NCBI GenBank assembly: GCA_025924435.1
Contig: JAICIL010000002.1
Span: 1-59,241 of the forward strand
Length of the DNA: 59,241 nucleotides
Direction of reading: 5' to 3'
Origin: Chloroflexia bacterium
GTDB lineage: Bacteria > Chloroflexota > Chloroflexia > Thermomicrobiales > JALYUS01
This document shows positions 1 to 8,151 of the stretch, piece after piece; positions within the stretch are counted from its first letter, which is position 1, and each line of letters begins with the position of its first letter. Both the position numbers and the translations under genes were made by a program. Under the pieces are notes generated by a model. The model was not told the origin of the DNA, ran no database searches, and saw only the letters and a program-made list of their open reading frames with translations.

Positions 1-666
1 GTGGTGGAGATCATCGTCAAGAAGGGCGCGCGCGTCCGCTACACGACGATCCAGAACTGGTCCTACAACGTCTACAACCTCGTCACCAAGCGCGCCGTCG
101 CCTATCAGGACGCCGTTATGGAGTGGGTGGACGGCAACCTCGGCTCGAAACTGACGATGAAGTACCCCGCCATCTACCTGATGGAGCCGGGCGCGCACGG
201 GGACATCCTCTCCGTCGCCTTCGCGGGCAAGGGGCAGCACCAGGACGCGGGCGGCAAGGTCGTCCATGTCGCGCCGAACACCTCCAGCACGATCCTCTCC
301 AAGTCCATCTCCAAGGACGGCGGGCGGGCCTCGTATCGCGGCCTCCTCAAGGTCTATCCCGGCGCGGAGAATGCTAAGAGCAACGTCCGCTGCGACGCCC
401 TCCTCATGGACGAGGAGAGCCGGACGGACACCTACCCGTACATCGAGATCGAGGAGGAGAAGGTCAACATCGGCCACGAGGCGACCGTCTCGAAGGTCGG
501 TGACGAGCAGATCTTCTACCTGATGAGCCGCGGCATCTCCGAGGACGAGGCGATCGCGATGATCGTCAACGGCTTCATCGAGCCGATCGTCAAGGAATTG
601 CCGATGGAATACGCGCTCGAACTGAACCGCCTGATCCAGTTGCAACTGGAAGGCTCGGTCGGCTAA
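1..666 (+). CDS. sufB: Fe-S cluster assembly protein SufB (5' end outside window)
   Basis: This is the C-terminal 221 residues of SufB, the scaffold subunit of the cytosolic SufBCD complex that assembles Fe-S clusters. The frame is already open at base 1, and SufB is usually about 470 residues, so the first half lies outside the window. The GTG codons at the left edge are not a real start. The stretch [19 protein letters not shown] close to the end is the conserved C-terminal region shared by SufB and SufD. sufD follows at 1339, a Rieske protein at 2770, and an Uma2-type gene lies between. Identity is secure from sequence and context. Confidence 0.95.
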   Translation: MVEIIVKKGARVRYTTIQNWSYNVYNLVTKRAVAYQDAVMEWVDGNLGSKLTMKYPAIYLMEPGAHGDILSVAFAGKGQHQDAGGKVVHVAPNTSSTILSKSISKDGGRASYRGLLKVYPGAENAKSNVRCDALLMDEESRTDTYPYIEIEEEKVNIGHEATVSKVGDEQIFYLMSRGISEDEAIAMIVNGFIEPIVKELPMEYALELNRLIQLQLEGSVG

Positions 667-691
667 TTTCGTCCTGCAGGAACAGGGGCAC

Positions 692-713
692 GGGCGGCCC
701 TGTGTGGTCGCCC
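692..713. repeat. Short GC-rich hairpin of the GGGCGNCC type
   Basis: GGGCGGC pairs with GTCGCCC across an 8-nt loop (one G-T pair), just after the sufB stop. It resembles the hairpins at 2709-2728 and 22911-22929. It lacks a T tract, so a terminator role is doubtful. Confidence 0.4.
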
Positions 714-736
714 ATGCGCGTGAACGGGATGATGCG

Positions 737-1303
737 ATGATTACCAAGCAGGCGGTGACAGCGGAGCAATTCTGGGAGATGCCCGAAATCCCCGGTAAGC
801 GGTTCGAGCTGGTAGACGGAGAGTTGGTCGAGATGTCTACCGCCGGTCCGTTGCACAACCTCATCGTGGCCGTGCTGAACAACATGCTGTATACCTTCGT
901 CGCTCGCCGGAATCTTGGCCTCGTCTATGGAGATAACACGAGTTACCTCCTTCGTCGCAATCCGGATCGCATACGCATTCCCGATATTTCGTTCATCGCA
1001 TGGGCGCAGATTCCGGTAGATAATCTCCCTGAGGCATTCTGGTCTATTGCGCCTGATCTCGCTGTTGAAGTCGTTTCTCCGACGGATCGTGTCGAGGATG
1101 TACAGCGCAAGGTAGCCGATTATCTCGAGTCCGGTGTTCGGCTTGTGTGGACCCTCTGGCCGGATGATCGTTTGGTACGCGTGCATACCAGAGGAACGCC
1201 GAGCCGCGAACTCAGCGCGGACGATGAACTGGATGGCGGCGAAGTGCTGCCAGGATTCCGCGTGCGCGTTGGCGAACTCTTCACAATTCCCACGCGACCA
1301 TAA
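737..1303 (+). CDS. Uma2 family endonuclease-like protein (DUF820)
   Basis: A 188-residue protein of the Uma2/DUF820 family, which has a PD-(D/E)XK nuclease fold and no settled cellular role. Asp83 (IPDISFIA), Glu111 (VEVVSP) and Lys125 form the expected D-E-K active-site pattern, so it looks intact. The frame is open from 704, but ATG at 737 matches the usual family start a few residues before the EQFWEMPE segment. It sits between sufB and sufD in the same direction. Its sequence is visibly richer in A/T than the suf genes, which suggests later insertion. It is most likely a passenger rather than a Suf component. Confidence 0.82.
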   Translation: MITKQAVTAEQFWEMPEIPGKRFELVDGELVEMSTAGPLHNLIVAVLNNMLYTFVARRNLGLVYGDNTSYLLRRNPDRIRIPDISFIAWAQIPVDNLPEAFWSIAPDLAVEVVSPTDRVEDVQRKVADYLESGVRLVWTLWPDDRLVRVHTRGTPSRELSADDELDGGEVLPGFRVRVGELFTIPTRP

Positions 1304-1338
1304 CACATGAAACATAAAGAACCTGAGGAGGATCGCAG

Positions 1339-2673
1339 TTGGCAACGGTCATGAATGAGACGGCACAGGGCTTCAGCCGCGAGGCGGTTGAGGCGCTATC
1401 GGCGGCGCGGCGGGAACCGGATTGGGTGCTGCACAAGCGGCTCGAGGCGTGGGAGGCATACGAGCGCATCCCGATGCCGACGCTGCGCGACGAGGAATGG
1501 CGGCGCACCGACCTCAAGGGCCTGAAGATGGATTCGGTGCTCCCATACGGCCCCGTGCTCGATGAGCAGGGCATCCCGGCGGAGATCGCCGACGTGCTCG
1601 AAAACGCGGAGGAGCGCGGCGGCCTCTTCATTCAGCACGACGCGAGCACGATCCATTCCGAGGTCGCGGAGCGGTTGCGGTCGCAGGGCGTCATCCTCAC
1701 CGATCTCGCCACGGCGATGCGCGAGCACGAGGACCTCGTGCGCCCGCACTTCATGACCGAAGCCGTCCCGGCTGGCACAAACAAGTTCACCGCCCTGCAC
1801 GGCGCGTTCTGGAGCGGCGGCACCTTCGTCTACGTGCCGAGGGGCGTGACTGTGGATTTGCCGATCCATTCCGTCTACTGGGCGACGACGCCCCGCCTCG
1901 GCGCCTTCCCGCACACGCTGGTGATCGTGGATGCCGGGGCGTCGCTGAATCTCGTGGACGAGTATGCTTCGGCGCAGAGCGACACACAGGGCTTCGCCGC
2001 CACGGTCGTCGAACTGATCGTGCGGGACGGCGCGCACCTCGAATACGCGAACTTGCAGCGCTGGAACCGCACGACCTACTCCTTCCACACCCAGCGGCTT
2101 GTGCAGGAGCGCGACAGCACGGCGCGGACGATCAATGTCGGCCTCGGCGGGCAACTGTCGAAGTACAATATTGACACCGTCCTGCGGGGCGAGGGGACGT
2201 ACGCGCGCATCCTCAACCTGACCTTCGCGGACAAGAAGCAGGTCTTCTCCTACGAGACGTTGCAGGACCATGTGAAGGGGAACAGCGTCTCGGACCTGCT
2301 CTTCAAGTTCGGCCTGCGGGACACGGCGCGCACCGTTTACAGCGGCCTGATCCACGTCCGCCCGCACGCGCAGAAGTCCAACGCCTACCAGCGCAACGGC
2401 AACCTGCTCCTCTCCGATCGCGCCCGCGCGGACTCGATCCCGAAATTGGAGATCGAGGCGAACGACGTCCGCTGCACGCACGGCGCCACGCTCGGCCAGG
2501 TGGACGAAAATCAGGTCTTCTACCTGATGGCGCGCGGCCTGCCCCGCAAGGACGCGGAACGCTTGATCGCCGAGGGCTTCTTCGCCCAGGTTGAGGACGA
2601 AATCCAGATGCCCGCCCTCGCCAGCCGCCTGCGCGACGCCATTGACAAAAAACTCGCCGGCACGGGGTATTAG
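1339..2673 (+). CDS. sufD: Fe-S cluster assembly protein SufD
   Basis: A 444-residue SufD, partner of SufB and SufC in the SufBCD complex. The start is TTG at 1339, chosen because an AGGAGG ribosome binding site ends about 8 nt upstream; an ATG lies four codons further in. The C-terminal region carries the SufB/SufD signature, with Cys379-Thr-His381 followed by GATLGQVDENQVFYLMARG. Length is normal for the family. The downstream gene is a Rieske ferredoxin, a common suf neighbour. No SufC, SufS or SufU gene is seen here; they may lie to the left. Confidence 0.95.
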   Translation: MATVMNETAQGFSREAVEALSAARREPDWVLHKRLEAWEAYERIPMPTLRDEEWRRTDLKGLKMDSVLPYGPVLDEQGIPAEIADVLENAEERGGLFIQHDASTIHSEVAERLRSQGVILTDLATAMREHEDLVRPHFMTEAVPAGTNKFTALHGAFWSGGTFVYVPRGVTVDLPIHSVYWATTPRLGAFPHTLVIVDAGASLNLVDEYASAQSDTQGFAATVVELIVRDGAHLEYANLQRWNRTTYSFHTQRLVQERDSTARTINVGLGGQLSKYNIDTVLRGEGTYARILNLTFADKKQVFSYETLQDHVKGNSVSDLLFKFGLRDTARTVYSGLIHVRPHAQKSNAYQRNGNLLLSDRARADSIPKLEIEANDVRCTHGATLGQVDENQVFYLMARGLPRKDAERLIAEGFFAQVEDEIQMPALASRLRDAIDKKLAGTGY

Positions 2674-2676
2674 ATA

Positions 2677-2706
2677 GGACTGAGGACGAAGGACTGAGGA
2701 CTGAGT
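2677..2706. repeat. Single arm of short-word repeat (ACTGAGGAC)
   Basis: Three imperfect copies of GGACTGAGGA stand directly after the sufD stop. They look like one arm of the larger two-armed elements at 22219 and 51236. No matching second arm is seen nearby. Confidence 0.55.
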
Positions 2707-2708
2707 AG

Positions 2709-2735
2709 GGGCGCACAGCCGTGCGCCCTTCTTTG
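2709..2735 (+). terminator. Likely rho-independent terminator after sufD
   Basis: GGGCGCAC (2709-2716) pairs perfectly with GTGCGCCC (2721-2728) over the 4-nt loop AGCC, followed by TTCTTTG. The T tract is interrupted, so termination may be partial and the Rieske gene could still be read through. Nearly the same stem recurs at 22911-22929. Confidence 0.5.
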
Positions 2736-2769
2736 TCGGTAAGGGTTGTTAATGGAAGGTACGGGTGCT

Positions 2770-3078
2770 ATGGCGTATGTGACTGTCGCGCGGGTGGATG
2801 AGATTCCCGACGGGGGGCGGAAGGTCGTTGAGGTGGGTGAGACGTACGTGCTGGTCGTCAACATCGGCGGTGAACTGTTCGCCATCGAGGATGTCTGCAC
2901 GCACGATGGCAACGAACTTTCCGATGGACTGATCGAGGACCACACCATCGAATGCACCCGCCACGGCGCGATCTTCGACCTCCGCACCGGACGCGGCACG
3001 TTCCCCGCCGTCATGCCCGTCGCGACCTATCCGGTGCGCGTTGAAGGCGATGAAGTCCAGATCGAAGTCGGCGAGTAG
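2770..3078 (+). CDS. Rieske [2Fe-2S] ferredoxin
   Basis: A 102-residue single-domain Rieske protein of the kind annotated as a non-heme iron oxygenase ferredoxin subunit. Cys43-Thr-His45 and Cys62-Thr-Arg-His65 bind the [2Fe-2S] cluster, with the usual spacing between the pairs. ATG at 2770 gives the standard length; upstream in-frame TTG (2746) and ATG (2752) overlap the repeat and seem less likely. There is no signal peptide, so it is cytoplasmic. Its position after sufD suggests electron transfer or cluster handling in Fe-S assembly, though it could serve an unlinked oxygenase. Confidence 0.88.
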   Translation: MAYVTVARVDEIPDGGRKVVEVGETYVLVVNIGGELFAIEDVCTHDGNELSDGLIEDHTIECTRHGAIFDLRTGRGTFPAVMPVATYPVRVEGDEVQIEVGE

Positions 3079-3111
3079 CGTGCGGTCGGAGCAGAAAGAT
3101 CGGCGGTTCAT

Positions 3112-3639
3112 ATGCCTTGGTACGCGGCAGGAGAGCAGCGAAAACCGAATCAAGTGTGGATTTGGTTTGTCGAGAGATCTTTCGCCTCGCAGCAGGAAGC
3201 CGATGACGCGGCACGGCATGAAGCGAAAAGTGGCGATGATTGGCTGGATCCTGCGATCGTCACATTCGAAGCAAAGGACTTAGCGCAGGCGAGAAACGAG
3301 ACGATCCGGCGCGGACTCGACTGGCGACTCCTAGGGCAAGAGTCCTGGTTCAAGGATCTGACGCTAACATGGAAGAAGTACGACCAGCCATTCCACGACC
3401 ATTGCGTGTTTTGCTGGCGGAAGTTCCTCAACCGCGACGATCCGGAAATCGGTCCAGAGTGGTTCGAGGATGAATACGTGGAGGATGCTGGATATGCGGC
3501 TCTCGCACATGGGCAGTTCCGCGATTACTATCATTGGGTTTGTCGATATTGCTTCCCCGATTTCGTGTCTGTCTTCGGATGGACGGTCGTGAGCGAGCCG
3601 AAAAAGCCGTTTCAGGCTGGGATTGCGCGAGACCAATAA
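3112..3639 (+). CDS. Hypothetical protein with two CxxC pairs
   Basis: A 175-residue protein that I do not recognise. Cys98/Cys101 (HCVFCW) and Cys144/Cys147 (VCRYCF) would suit one zinc-ribbon-like metal site. The protein is rich in Trp and acidic residues and has no membrane segment or signal peptide. ATG at 3112 follows AGATCGGCGG, a weak ribosome binding site. Base composition is more A/T rich than its neighbours, consistent with recent arrival. It converges with the dehydrogenase at 3696, with a repeat hairpin between them. Confidence 0.65.
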   Translation: MPWYAAGEQRKPNQVWIWFVERSFASQQEADDAARHEAKSGDDWLDPAIVTFEAKDLAQARNETIRRGLDWRLLGQESWFKDLTLTWKKYDQPFHDHCVFCWRKFLNRDDPEIGPEWFEDEYVEDAGYAALAHGQFRDYYHWVCRYCFPDFVSVFGWTVVSEPKKPFQAGIARDQ

Positions 3640-3642
3640 GGC

Positions 3643-3688
3643 GGGGTAGTGAGTAGCGAGGATTTGCCATCCCATTACTCGCTACCCC
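3643..3688. repeat. Inverted repeat of GGGGTAGYGAGTA words
   Basis: GGGGTAGTGAGTAGCGAG on the left is answered by TTACTCGCTACCCC on the right, giving a hairpin between two convergent genes. It may act as a shared transcript end, but it has no T tract. It belongs with the short-word palindromes found across the window. Confidence 0.55.
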
Positions 3689-3695
3689 TATCGGT

Positions 3696-4646
3696 TCAGA
3701 AGCCCGCGCGCTTGTCGCAGACGTTGGTGAGCGGTTCGTCCGCGAGGAAGCGACGGAGGTTTTCGCGGGCGATGGCGAGCGCCCGCTGGCGTGTCTGCTC
3801 GGAGGCGGCGGAGCAGTGCGGCGTAATGATGAGATTCGGCGCATCCCAGAGCGGATCGTCCGGCGGCAGTGGCTCGGTATACTGCACATCCAAGCCCGCG
3901 CCCGCGAGCCGCCCTTCCTTCAATGAGGCGATCAACGCCGCTTCGTCAATGATCTTGCCGCGCGAGATGACGATTAGGAAGGCGTCCCGCTTAATCAGGT
4001 TGATGCGCCGTGCGTCCATCAGGCCGCGCGTCAGGTGCGTCTGCGGCGTGGCGACGACGACGACATCGGCGATGCCGAGCGCCTCATCGAGCCGTTCGAG
4101 CGGCCAGACCGCCTCGACACCGGGTGGCGGCTCGACGGGCTGCATGTCCACGCCGATCACGCGCATCTCGAAGGCCGCGCCGCGCCGCGCGATCGTGCTG
4201 CCGATCGTTCCCATGCCGAGAACGACCATCGTATTGCCCGTCAGTTCGCGCATCGCGCCGCGACTGGCTTCCCATTTGTGCTGCCGTTGGTTCTCCATCA
4301 GCGGCACGAGTTGGCGCGTCAGACTGAGCAGCATCGCGAAGGCATGTTCGGCGATGCAGCGGCCGTGCGCGCCGCGCATGTTCGTGACGGTGACATCGCT
4401 GTCCACGAGATCGCGGATCGCCGCCATCGTCTCGATGCCCGCGCCGCTCGAATGCACCCATTTGAGCGATGGCCCCGCCGCCTCGAAACTCTCCGCGCCA
4501 ATCCGGCCCAGATAGGCGTCGGCATCGCGCATCGCCGCCCGCTCCTCGTCTTTGCTCTTCGGGGTGACGAACTCGACCTCCGGAAACTCCGCCACGAGCG
4601 GATCGAACATCCGGTTGGGCCGCTCCGCGCCAATGACAATCTTCAC
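3696..4646 (-). CDS. D-2-hydroxyacid dehydrogenase, NAD(P)-dependent
   Basis: A 316-residue cytoplasmic D-isomer-specific 2-hydroxyacid dehydrogenase, probably reducing a 2-oxoacid. The nucleotide site is Gly144-Met-Gly146-Thr-Ile-Gly149, and the catalytic set is Arg229 (SRG), Glu258 (YTEPLP) and His277 (ITPHCS). The start is GTG at 4646, placed after GGAGGAGGG; the frame stays open upstream without a ribosome binding site. An insertion sequence lies about 110 bp upstream and may have separated the gene from its old promoter. Substrate cannot be told from the sequence. Confidence 0.88.
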   Translation of the reverse strand: MKIVIGAERPNRMFDPLVAEFPEVEFVTPKSKDEERAAMRDADAYLGRIGAESFEAAGPSLKWVHSSGAGIETMAAIRDLVDSDVTVTNMRGAHGRCIAEHAFAMLLSLTRQLVPLMENQRQHKWEASRGAMRELTGNTMVVLGMGTIGSTIARRGAAFEMRVIGVDMQPVEPPPGVEAVWPLERLDEALGIADVVVVATPQTHLTRGLMDARRINLIKRDAFLIVISRGKIIDEAALIASLKEGRLAGAGLDVQYTEPLPPDDPLWDAPNLIITPHCSAASEQTRQRALAIARENLRRFLADEPLTNVCDKRAGF

Positions 4647-4757
4647 CCTGATCCCTCCTCCGTCGCGTGTGCCCACGCCCCCCACAACAAATCCGCCGCG
4701 CCCGATGCCGTGTCGCCCATCATGCCAGTGTTGATGCGCAACGCGCAACGGGGTGCC

Positions 4758-4768
4758 CGCCACTGCAA
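4758..4768. repeat. Left target-site duplication of the IS
   Basis: CGCCACTGCAA directly precedes the left inverted repeat of the insertion sequence and is repeated exactly at 6023-6033. Confidence 0.85.
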
Positions 4769-6022
4769 CAGGGCTTATTCATTGTCGGGAGTGAGGCCAA
4801 CCGCCGCAAGCGCGCGGGCAGGCTGTGCGGCGTAGCGGCGACACGCCGCCGCGATGTTCGTCGCCCCCAGCGCCCGATGCAACCCGATCACCGTGTTGCG
4901 CAGGGCTGCCAGGACGTGCGGTCCGTTGCCCATCCGCACGGTCGAATCGTCCTCCCCGAACGTCACATCGCGCACGTAGTGCACCTTGTTCTCGATGTGC
5001 CAATGCTGCCGCCATAAGGTCAGCAACTGCTGCGGCGTCGCCCGTGCGGGCGGCAGTGAGGTGAGCGCGTATGCCGTCTCGTCGCGGATTTCTCCGGTGT
5101 GCACATCGATCACGCGTCGCTCCATGCGCAGCACTTGTGCCAGCCCCGGCCAATCGGTCACGCCCGCCAGCTCGGGCGCAGCGGTCAACCGTCGCCGCTC
5201 CAGGTGCTGGCTGTGGCTGTCAGTTTCCTCCGCGCTCGCCTGGACGGCGTCGGCATCGTCGAACAGCAGCATCGTCTCCGCCAGCAGCGTCGGCTGATTC
5301 TCCTTGAGCACGAGCAGATAGTCGTTGCCGCCGTCGCGGATGGTCTGCGCGATGTCCGCCTGCGCGAACATCGCGTCCCCGGTAATCACCACGCCATTGA
5401 GCAACAGCATGGCGAGCAGGTCGTCGCTGGCGGCGGCCTCGTTGGTCTTATCGCTCACCGCCAGTTGACCGAGCACGCATCCGAGTCGGTGGCTACACAG
5501 ACTGAGGAGATGGGCATCGATTGCGCCGCAGCGCGCGCTCATGCGCGGGGTCTTCCCATCGATCGCCACCCCGTCGAGCGCGACCGGGGCAGCGGGATCG
5601 GCGGGCATCTCTACCAGCGCAGGGAAGGCGACAAAGAGTTGCTGTGCCCAGCGTGCCAACTGCGCTTCGAGCGTCGGGAGGCTGAGACGGGCGAAGACGC
5701 GCTGCAGGGTAGATTGGCTGGGACCTTTCGCATGGGTGAACCCGAGGCGAGCACGCCATGGCTCGCCGTAGTTCTTCGCCCAATCAGCGATGCCGGACTG
5801 CCCGCGCGCCCCCGCGAGCATGGCGACGCAGGCAAGCAGGAGGATGGCGACGAGGGGATGGCGCCTGCCCTGCGCGTGGCGGGGATCGGGGATGGCGGAG
5901 AAGCCGATGGCGAGGGATGGTACGATAGCTGACACAGGATTCCTCCGTTCGATAGATCGGCTTGAGCACCGCTATCTTAGCGAAGGAGTCCTGCCCCCTC
6001 CTATGAGAATGCATAAGCCCTG
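4769..6022 (-). mobile_element. ISAs1-family insertion sequence, apparently intact
   Basis: A 1254-bp element with one transposase gene. The left end CAGGGCTTATTCATTGTC and the reverse complement of the right end, CAGGGCTTATGCATTCTC, agree at 16 of 18 bases and form the terminal inverted repeats. Both ends abut exact 11-bp direct repeats (4758-4768 and 6023-6033), so the element arrived by transposition and has not been rearranged since. The family usually makes duplications of about 8-10 bp, so 11 is slightly long. Confidence 0.9.
4775..5935 (-). CDS. ISAs1-family DDE transposase
   Basis: A 386-residue transposase of the ISAs1 (H-repeat associated) family. The N-terminal part has the family pattern IPDPRHAQGRRHPL followed by a hydrophobic stretch. 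The likely catalytic triad is Asp126 (IDGK), Asp187 (TGDAMF) and Glu315 (HIENKVH). The reading frame is full length with no stop or frameshift, so it may be active. It fills most of the element, and its stop codon lies within the left terminal repeat. The only ribosome binding site candidate is a short purine run just before the ATG. Confidence 0.93.
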   Translation of the reverse strand: MSAIVPSLAIGFSAIPDPRHAQGRRHPLVAILLLACVAMLAGARGQSGIADWAKNYGEPWRARLGFTHAKGPSQSTLQRVFARLSLPTLEAQLARWAQQLFVAFPALVEMPADPAAPVALDGVAIDGKTPRMSARCGAIDAHLLSLCSHRLGCVLGQLAVSDKTNEAAASDDLLAMLLLNGVVITGDAMFAQADIAQTIRDGGNDYLLVLKENQPTLLAETMLLFDDADAVQASAEETDSHSQHLERRRLTAAPELAGVTDWPGLAQVLRMERRVIDVHTGEIRDETAYALTSLPPARATPQQLLTLWRQHWHIENKVHYVRDVTFGEDDSTVRMGNGPHVLAALRNTVIGLHRALGATNIAAACRRYAAQPARALAAVGLTPDNE

Positions 6023-6033
6023 CGCCACTGCAA
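6023..6033. repeat. Right target-site duplication of the IS
   Basis: An exact copy of CGCCACTGCAA (4758-4768) directly after the right inverted repeat. Joining the two flanks restores the uninterrupted target. Confidence 0.85.
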
Positions 6034-6135
6034 CGGCTTTTCGCTTTCCGGTGATTCCTCCCGCTATACTGTCTCCCGCTATCCAGAGACAGCAGCGCGG
6101 AGGAAGCCCGCGATGGCAGTAGGGAGGGCGTCGCG

Positions 6136-6882
6136 ATGGAAATCACAACGGTGGCGATGATCGGCGCGGGCGTGATGGGGACGGGGATCGCGCAGGTGCT
6201 CGCCGTGGGCGGCTATGCTGTGCATCTCTACGACGTGCGCCCGGAGGCGCTGACGGCGGCATTGGAACGGATCGAGCACGGCAAGTACGGCCTGCGGCGC
6301 GGCATCGCACTCGGCAAAGTGACGCCGGGGCAGACGATAGCGGCGCTCGAACGGATCGCTACCTTCACCGACCTCGCCGCCGCCTGCGCGGGCGTGGACC
6401 TCGTCGTCGAGGCGGTGCCGGAGGACCTCGGCCTGAAGGTGCGCCTCTTCCGGCAACTCGATACGCTCGCGCCGCCGCATGCGATTCTTGCCTCGAACAC
6501 CTCGGGATTCCCGATCACCGGCCTTGCCGCCGCGACCGACCGGCCCGCGCAGGTGATCGGCTGGCACTGGGCCTCCCCCGTGCCCGTGATGAAACTGGCG
6601 GAGATCGCCGTCCACAAAGCAACGAGCGAGGCGACGCGCGATGCGGTCGTTGCGGTCGCGGCGCGCTGCGGCAAGAACCCGACGGTCATCAATGACGACA
6701 CGCGGCATTGGGGCTTCGTCGCGAACCGCATCCTGATGGTCGTCGTCCGGGAGGCGCGGCAGATCGTCGCGGAGGGTATCGCGACGCCGGAGCAGGTTGA
6801 TACACTGGTCAAGGACTGCTTCCGCTGGCCCGTCGGGCCGTTCGAGATGACGGGCGGGCGGACGCGCCAGGGCTGGGAATGA
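6136..6882 (+). CDS. 3-hydroxyacyl-CoA dehydrogenase family protein, short
   Basis: A 248-residue protein with the 3HCDH N-terminal Rossmann domain (IGAGVMGTGIA near residue 9) and part of the C-terminal domain (GFVANRILM, then WPVGPFEM). Family members of about 280-300 residues continue some 40 residues past GPFE; here the protein ends ten residues later. It may be a naturally short subfamily or a truncated copy. Known members oxidise 3-hydroxyacyl-CoA with NAD in fatty-acid oxidation or related steps. The right end of the insertion sequence lies 114 bp upstream. The next gene starts 26 nt after the stop. Confidence 0.8.
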   Translation: MEITTVAMIGAGVMGTGIAQVLAVGGYAVHLYDVRPEALTAALERIEHGKYGLRRGIALGKVTPGQTIAALERIATFTDLAAACAGVDLVVEAVPEDLGLKVRLFRQLDTLAPPHAILASNTSGFPITGLAAATDRPAQVIGWHWASPVPVMKLAEIAVHKATSEATRDAVVAVAARCGKNPTVINDDTRHWGFVANRILMVVVREARQIVAEGIATPEQVDTLVKDCFRWPVGPFEMTGGRTRQGWE

Positions 6883-6908
6883 TCCTGACCATACGTGAGG
6901 GGAGGACG

Positions 6909-7565
6909 ATGATGACGCCACAGGTGGAGCGGGTGCGCGGCGAGCCGCGCTGGCAGACGCCCGGTCCGCAGCCGAATGGTTTGCAGGCGGCGGACGCGGG
7001 GCTCTGGGCGATAGACCAGGACAACCTCGATGTTTACCTGCTCGATTGGCGGGACGGGCAGACGCTCCGGCAGTTCCCGACCGCGACGCACCATTCGAGC
7101 GGCATCACCTTCGATGGCGAGGCGATCTGGGTCGCCTCGACCTTCACGCCGATCGAACTCTTCCGCTACGCGCTCGACGGCACGGAACTGGGGCGGCTGC
7201 CGACACCCGGCGCGGGCAAGAGCGGCGCGCACGGGTTGGAGTGGATTGACGGCAAACTCTGGGTGACGGTGCCGCCCTCCGCGACGACGTACGAACTCGA
7301 TCCACAGAGCGGCGCGATCCTGCGGCAATTCCCCGCGCCGGGCAACCGGCCGCACGGCCTCGCGTGGGACGGCGAACTGCTCTGGGTCGCGGAGACGACG
7401 CATCGCACGATCACCGGCTACACGCTGGACGGCGAAATCCGGCGCGTCCTCGCGATGGACCCCGGCCCCGATGAAGGCGCGGACCCGCACGGTCTCACCT
7501 TTCGCGACGGCCTGCTCTGGTATTGCGACGCCGCGACGCGCCTCGTTGGCACGATTGCGATCTGA
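6909..7565 (+). CDS. Beta-propeller (NHL/SMP-30-like) protein
   Basis: A 218-residue protein made of repeats with a pattern like G(I/L)xWDGExLWVA, seen near HSSGITFDGEAIWVA, HGLEWIDGKLWV, HGLAWDGELLWVA and HGLTFRDGLLWY, so it should form a beta-propeller. It resembles glutamine cyclotransferase and SMP-30/Vgb-type proteins, but no enzyme residues can be assigned. ATG at 6909 is preferred because GGGGAGG lies just before it; an in-frame ATG at 6879 overlaps the previous stop. No signal peptide is seen. The close spacing suggests an operon with the upstream dehydrogenase. Confidence 0.72.
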   Translation: MMTPQVERVRGEPRWQTPGPQPNGLQAADAGLWAIDQDNLDVYLLDWRDGQTLRQFPTATHHSSGITFDGEAIWVASTFTPIELFRYALDGTELGRLPTPGAGKSGAHGLEWIDGKLWVTVPPSATTYELDPQSGAILRQFPAPGNRPHGLAWDGELLWVAETTHRTITGYTLDGEIRRVLAMDPGPDEGADPHGLTFRDGLLWYCDAATRLVGTIAI

Positions 7566-7572
7566 CAGATCG

Positions 7573-7626
7573 GTAGCGCGGGCTTTCCAATCCAGGGCGA
7601 GACGCAGGCTGGAAAGCCCGCGCTAC
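7573..7626. repeat. Inverted repeat, 17-bp perfect arms
   Basis: GTAGCGCGGGCTTTCCA (7573-7589) is exactly complementary to 7610-7626, with a 20-nt centre. It lies right after the propeller gene stop, between convergent genes. A transcript from either strand would fold strongly, but there is no T tract. Confidence 0.75.
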
Positions 7627-7671
7627 GGGGGGTGAGAAACGTCCGTGCGGCGATCAGCCATTGAAGCGAAA

Positions 7672-7694
7672 GGGCGTCCCGCAAAGGGACGCCC
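7672..7694. terminator. GC hairpin between convergent genes
   Basis: GGGCGTCCC (7672-7680) pairs perfectly with GGGACGCCC (7686-7694) over a 5-nt loop, 32 bp from the stop of the VOC gene. It may end transcripts from either side. The lack of a T run keeps the call tentative. Confidence 0.4.
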
Positions 7695-7726
7695 CGACAC
7701 GTAACGCGCGACCGAGCGCCTGACGA

Positions 7727-8083
7727 TTACTTTTCGGTGAAGAGCGCGATCTGATTGCCCGTCGGGTCGGTGAAGATGCCGAACCAGCCGACCGTCGGGA
7801 TCTCCGTCTTCGGGAGGACGGTCTTGCCGCCGAGCGATTCGACCTTCGCGAGCGACGCGTCAATGTCATCCGTGGAAACGTAGATGAGGACCTGACCGGC
7901 CTGGGCCATCCCGTCGCCAGCCTGCGAGAAGCCGCCGCCGGGTCCGGCCTCCGGCTGGAACATCGTGTAGTTCATCTGCGGCACCGACTGGATCTTCCAC
8001 CCGAACAGGCTCTCGTAGAACTTTGCCGCTTCCTCCTGATTGTTGGCGGAAATATCAACGTGGGCAATGACGTGATCGGGCAT
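7727..8083 (-). CDS. VOC (glyoxalase/bleomycin-resistance) family protein
   Basis: A 118-residue single VOC domain, cytoplasmic. The N-terminal HVDISANNQEEAAKFYESLF and C-terminal GIFTDPTGNQIALF segments are typical of the small glyoxalase-like subfamily annotated in many actinobacteria and Chloroflexota. Metal ligands cannot be assigned with confidence and no substrate is apparent. It has its own promoter at 8152-8180, with a GAAC-N4-GTTC box inside, so expression may be tied to DNA damage or another dimeric repressor. ATG at 8083 has GGAGGGTCATCAG upstream. Confidence 0.85.
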   Translation of the reverse strand: MPDHVIAHVDISANNQEEAAKFYESLFGWKIQSVPQMNYTMFQPEAGPGGGFSQAGDGMAQAGQVLIYVSTDDIDASLAKVESLGGKTVLPKTEIPTVGWFGIFTDPTGNQIALFTEK

Positions 8084-8151
8084 CTGATGACCCTCCTTGA
8101 GACAGAAAACCAGCCATTCGTCGGGATGCGGAAGTACGAAGCACTGGCTGT

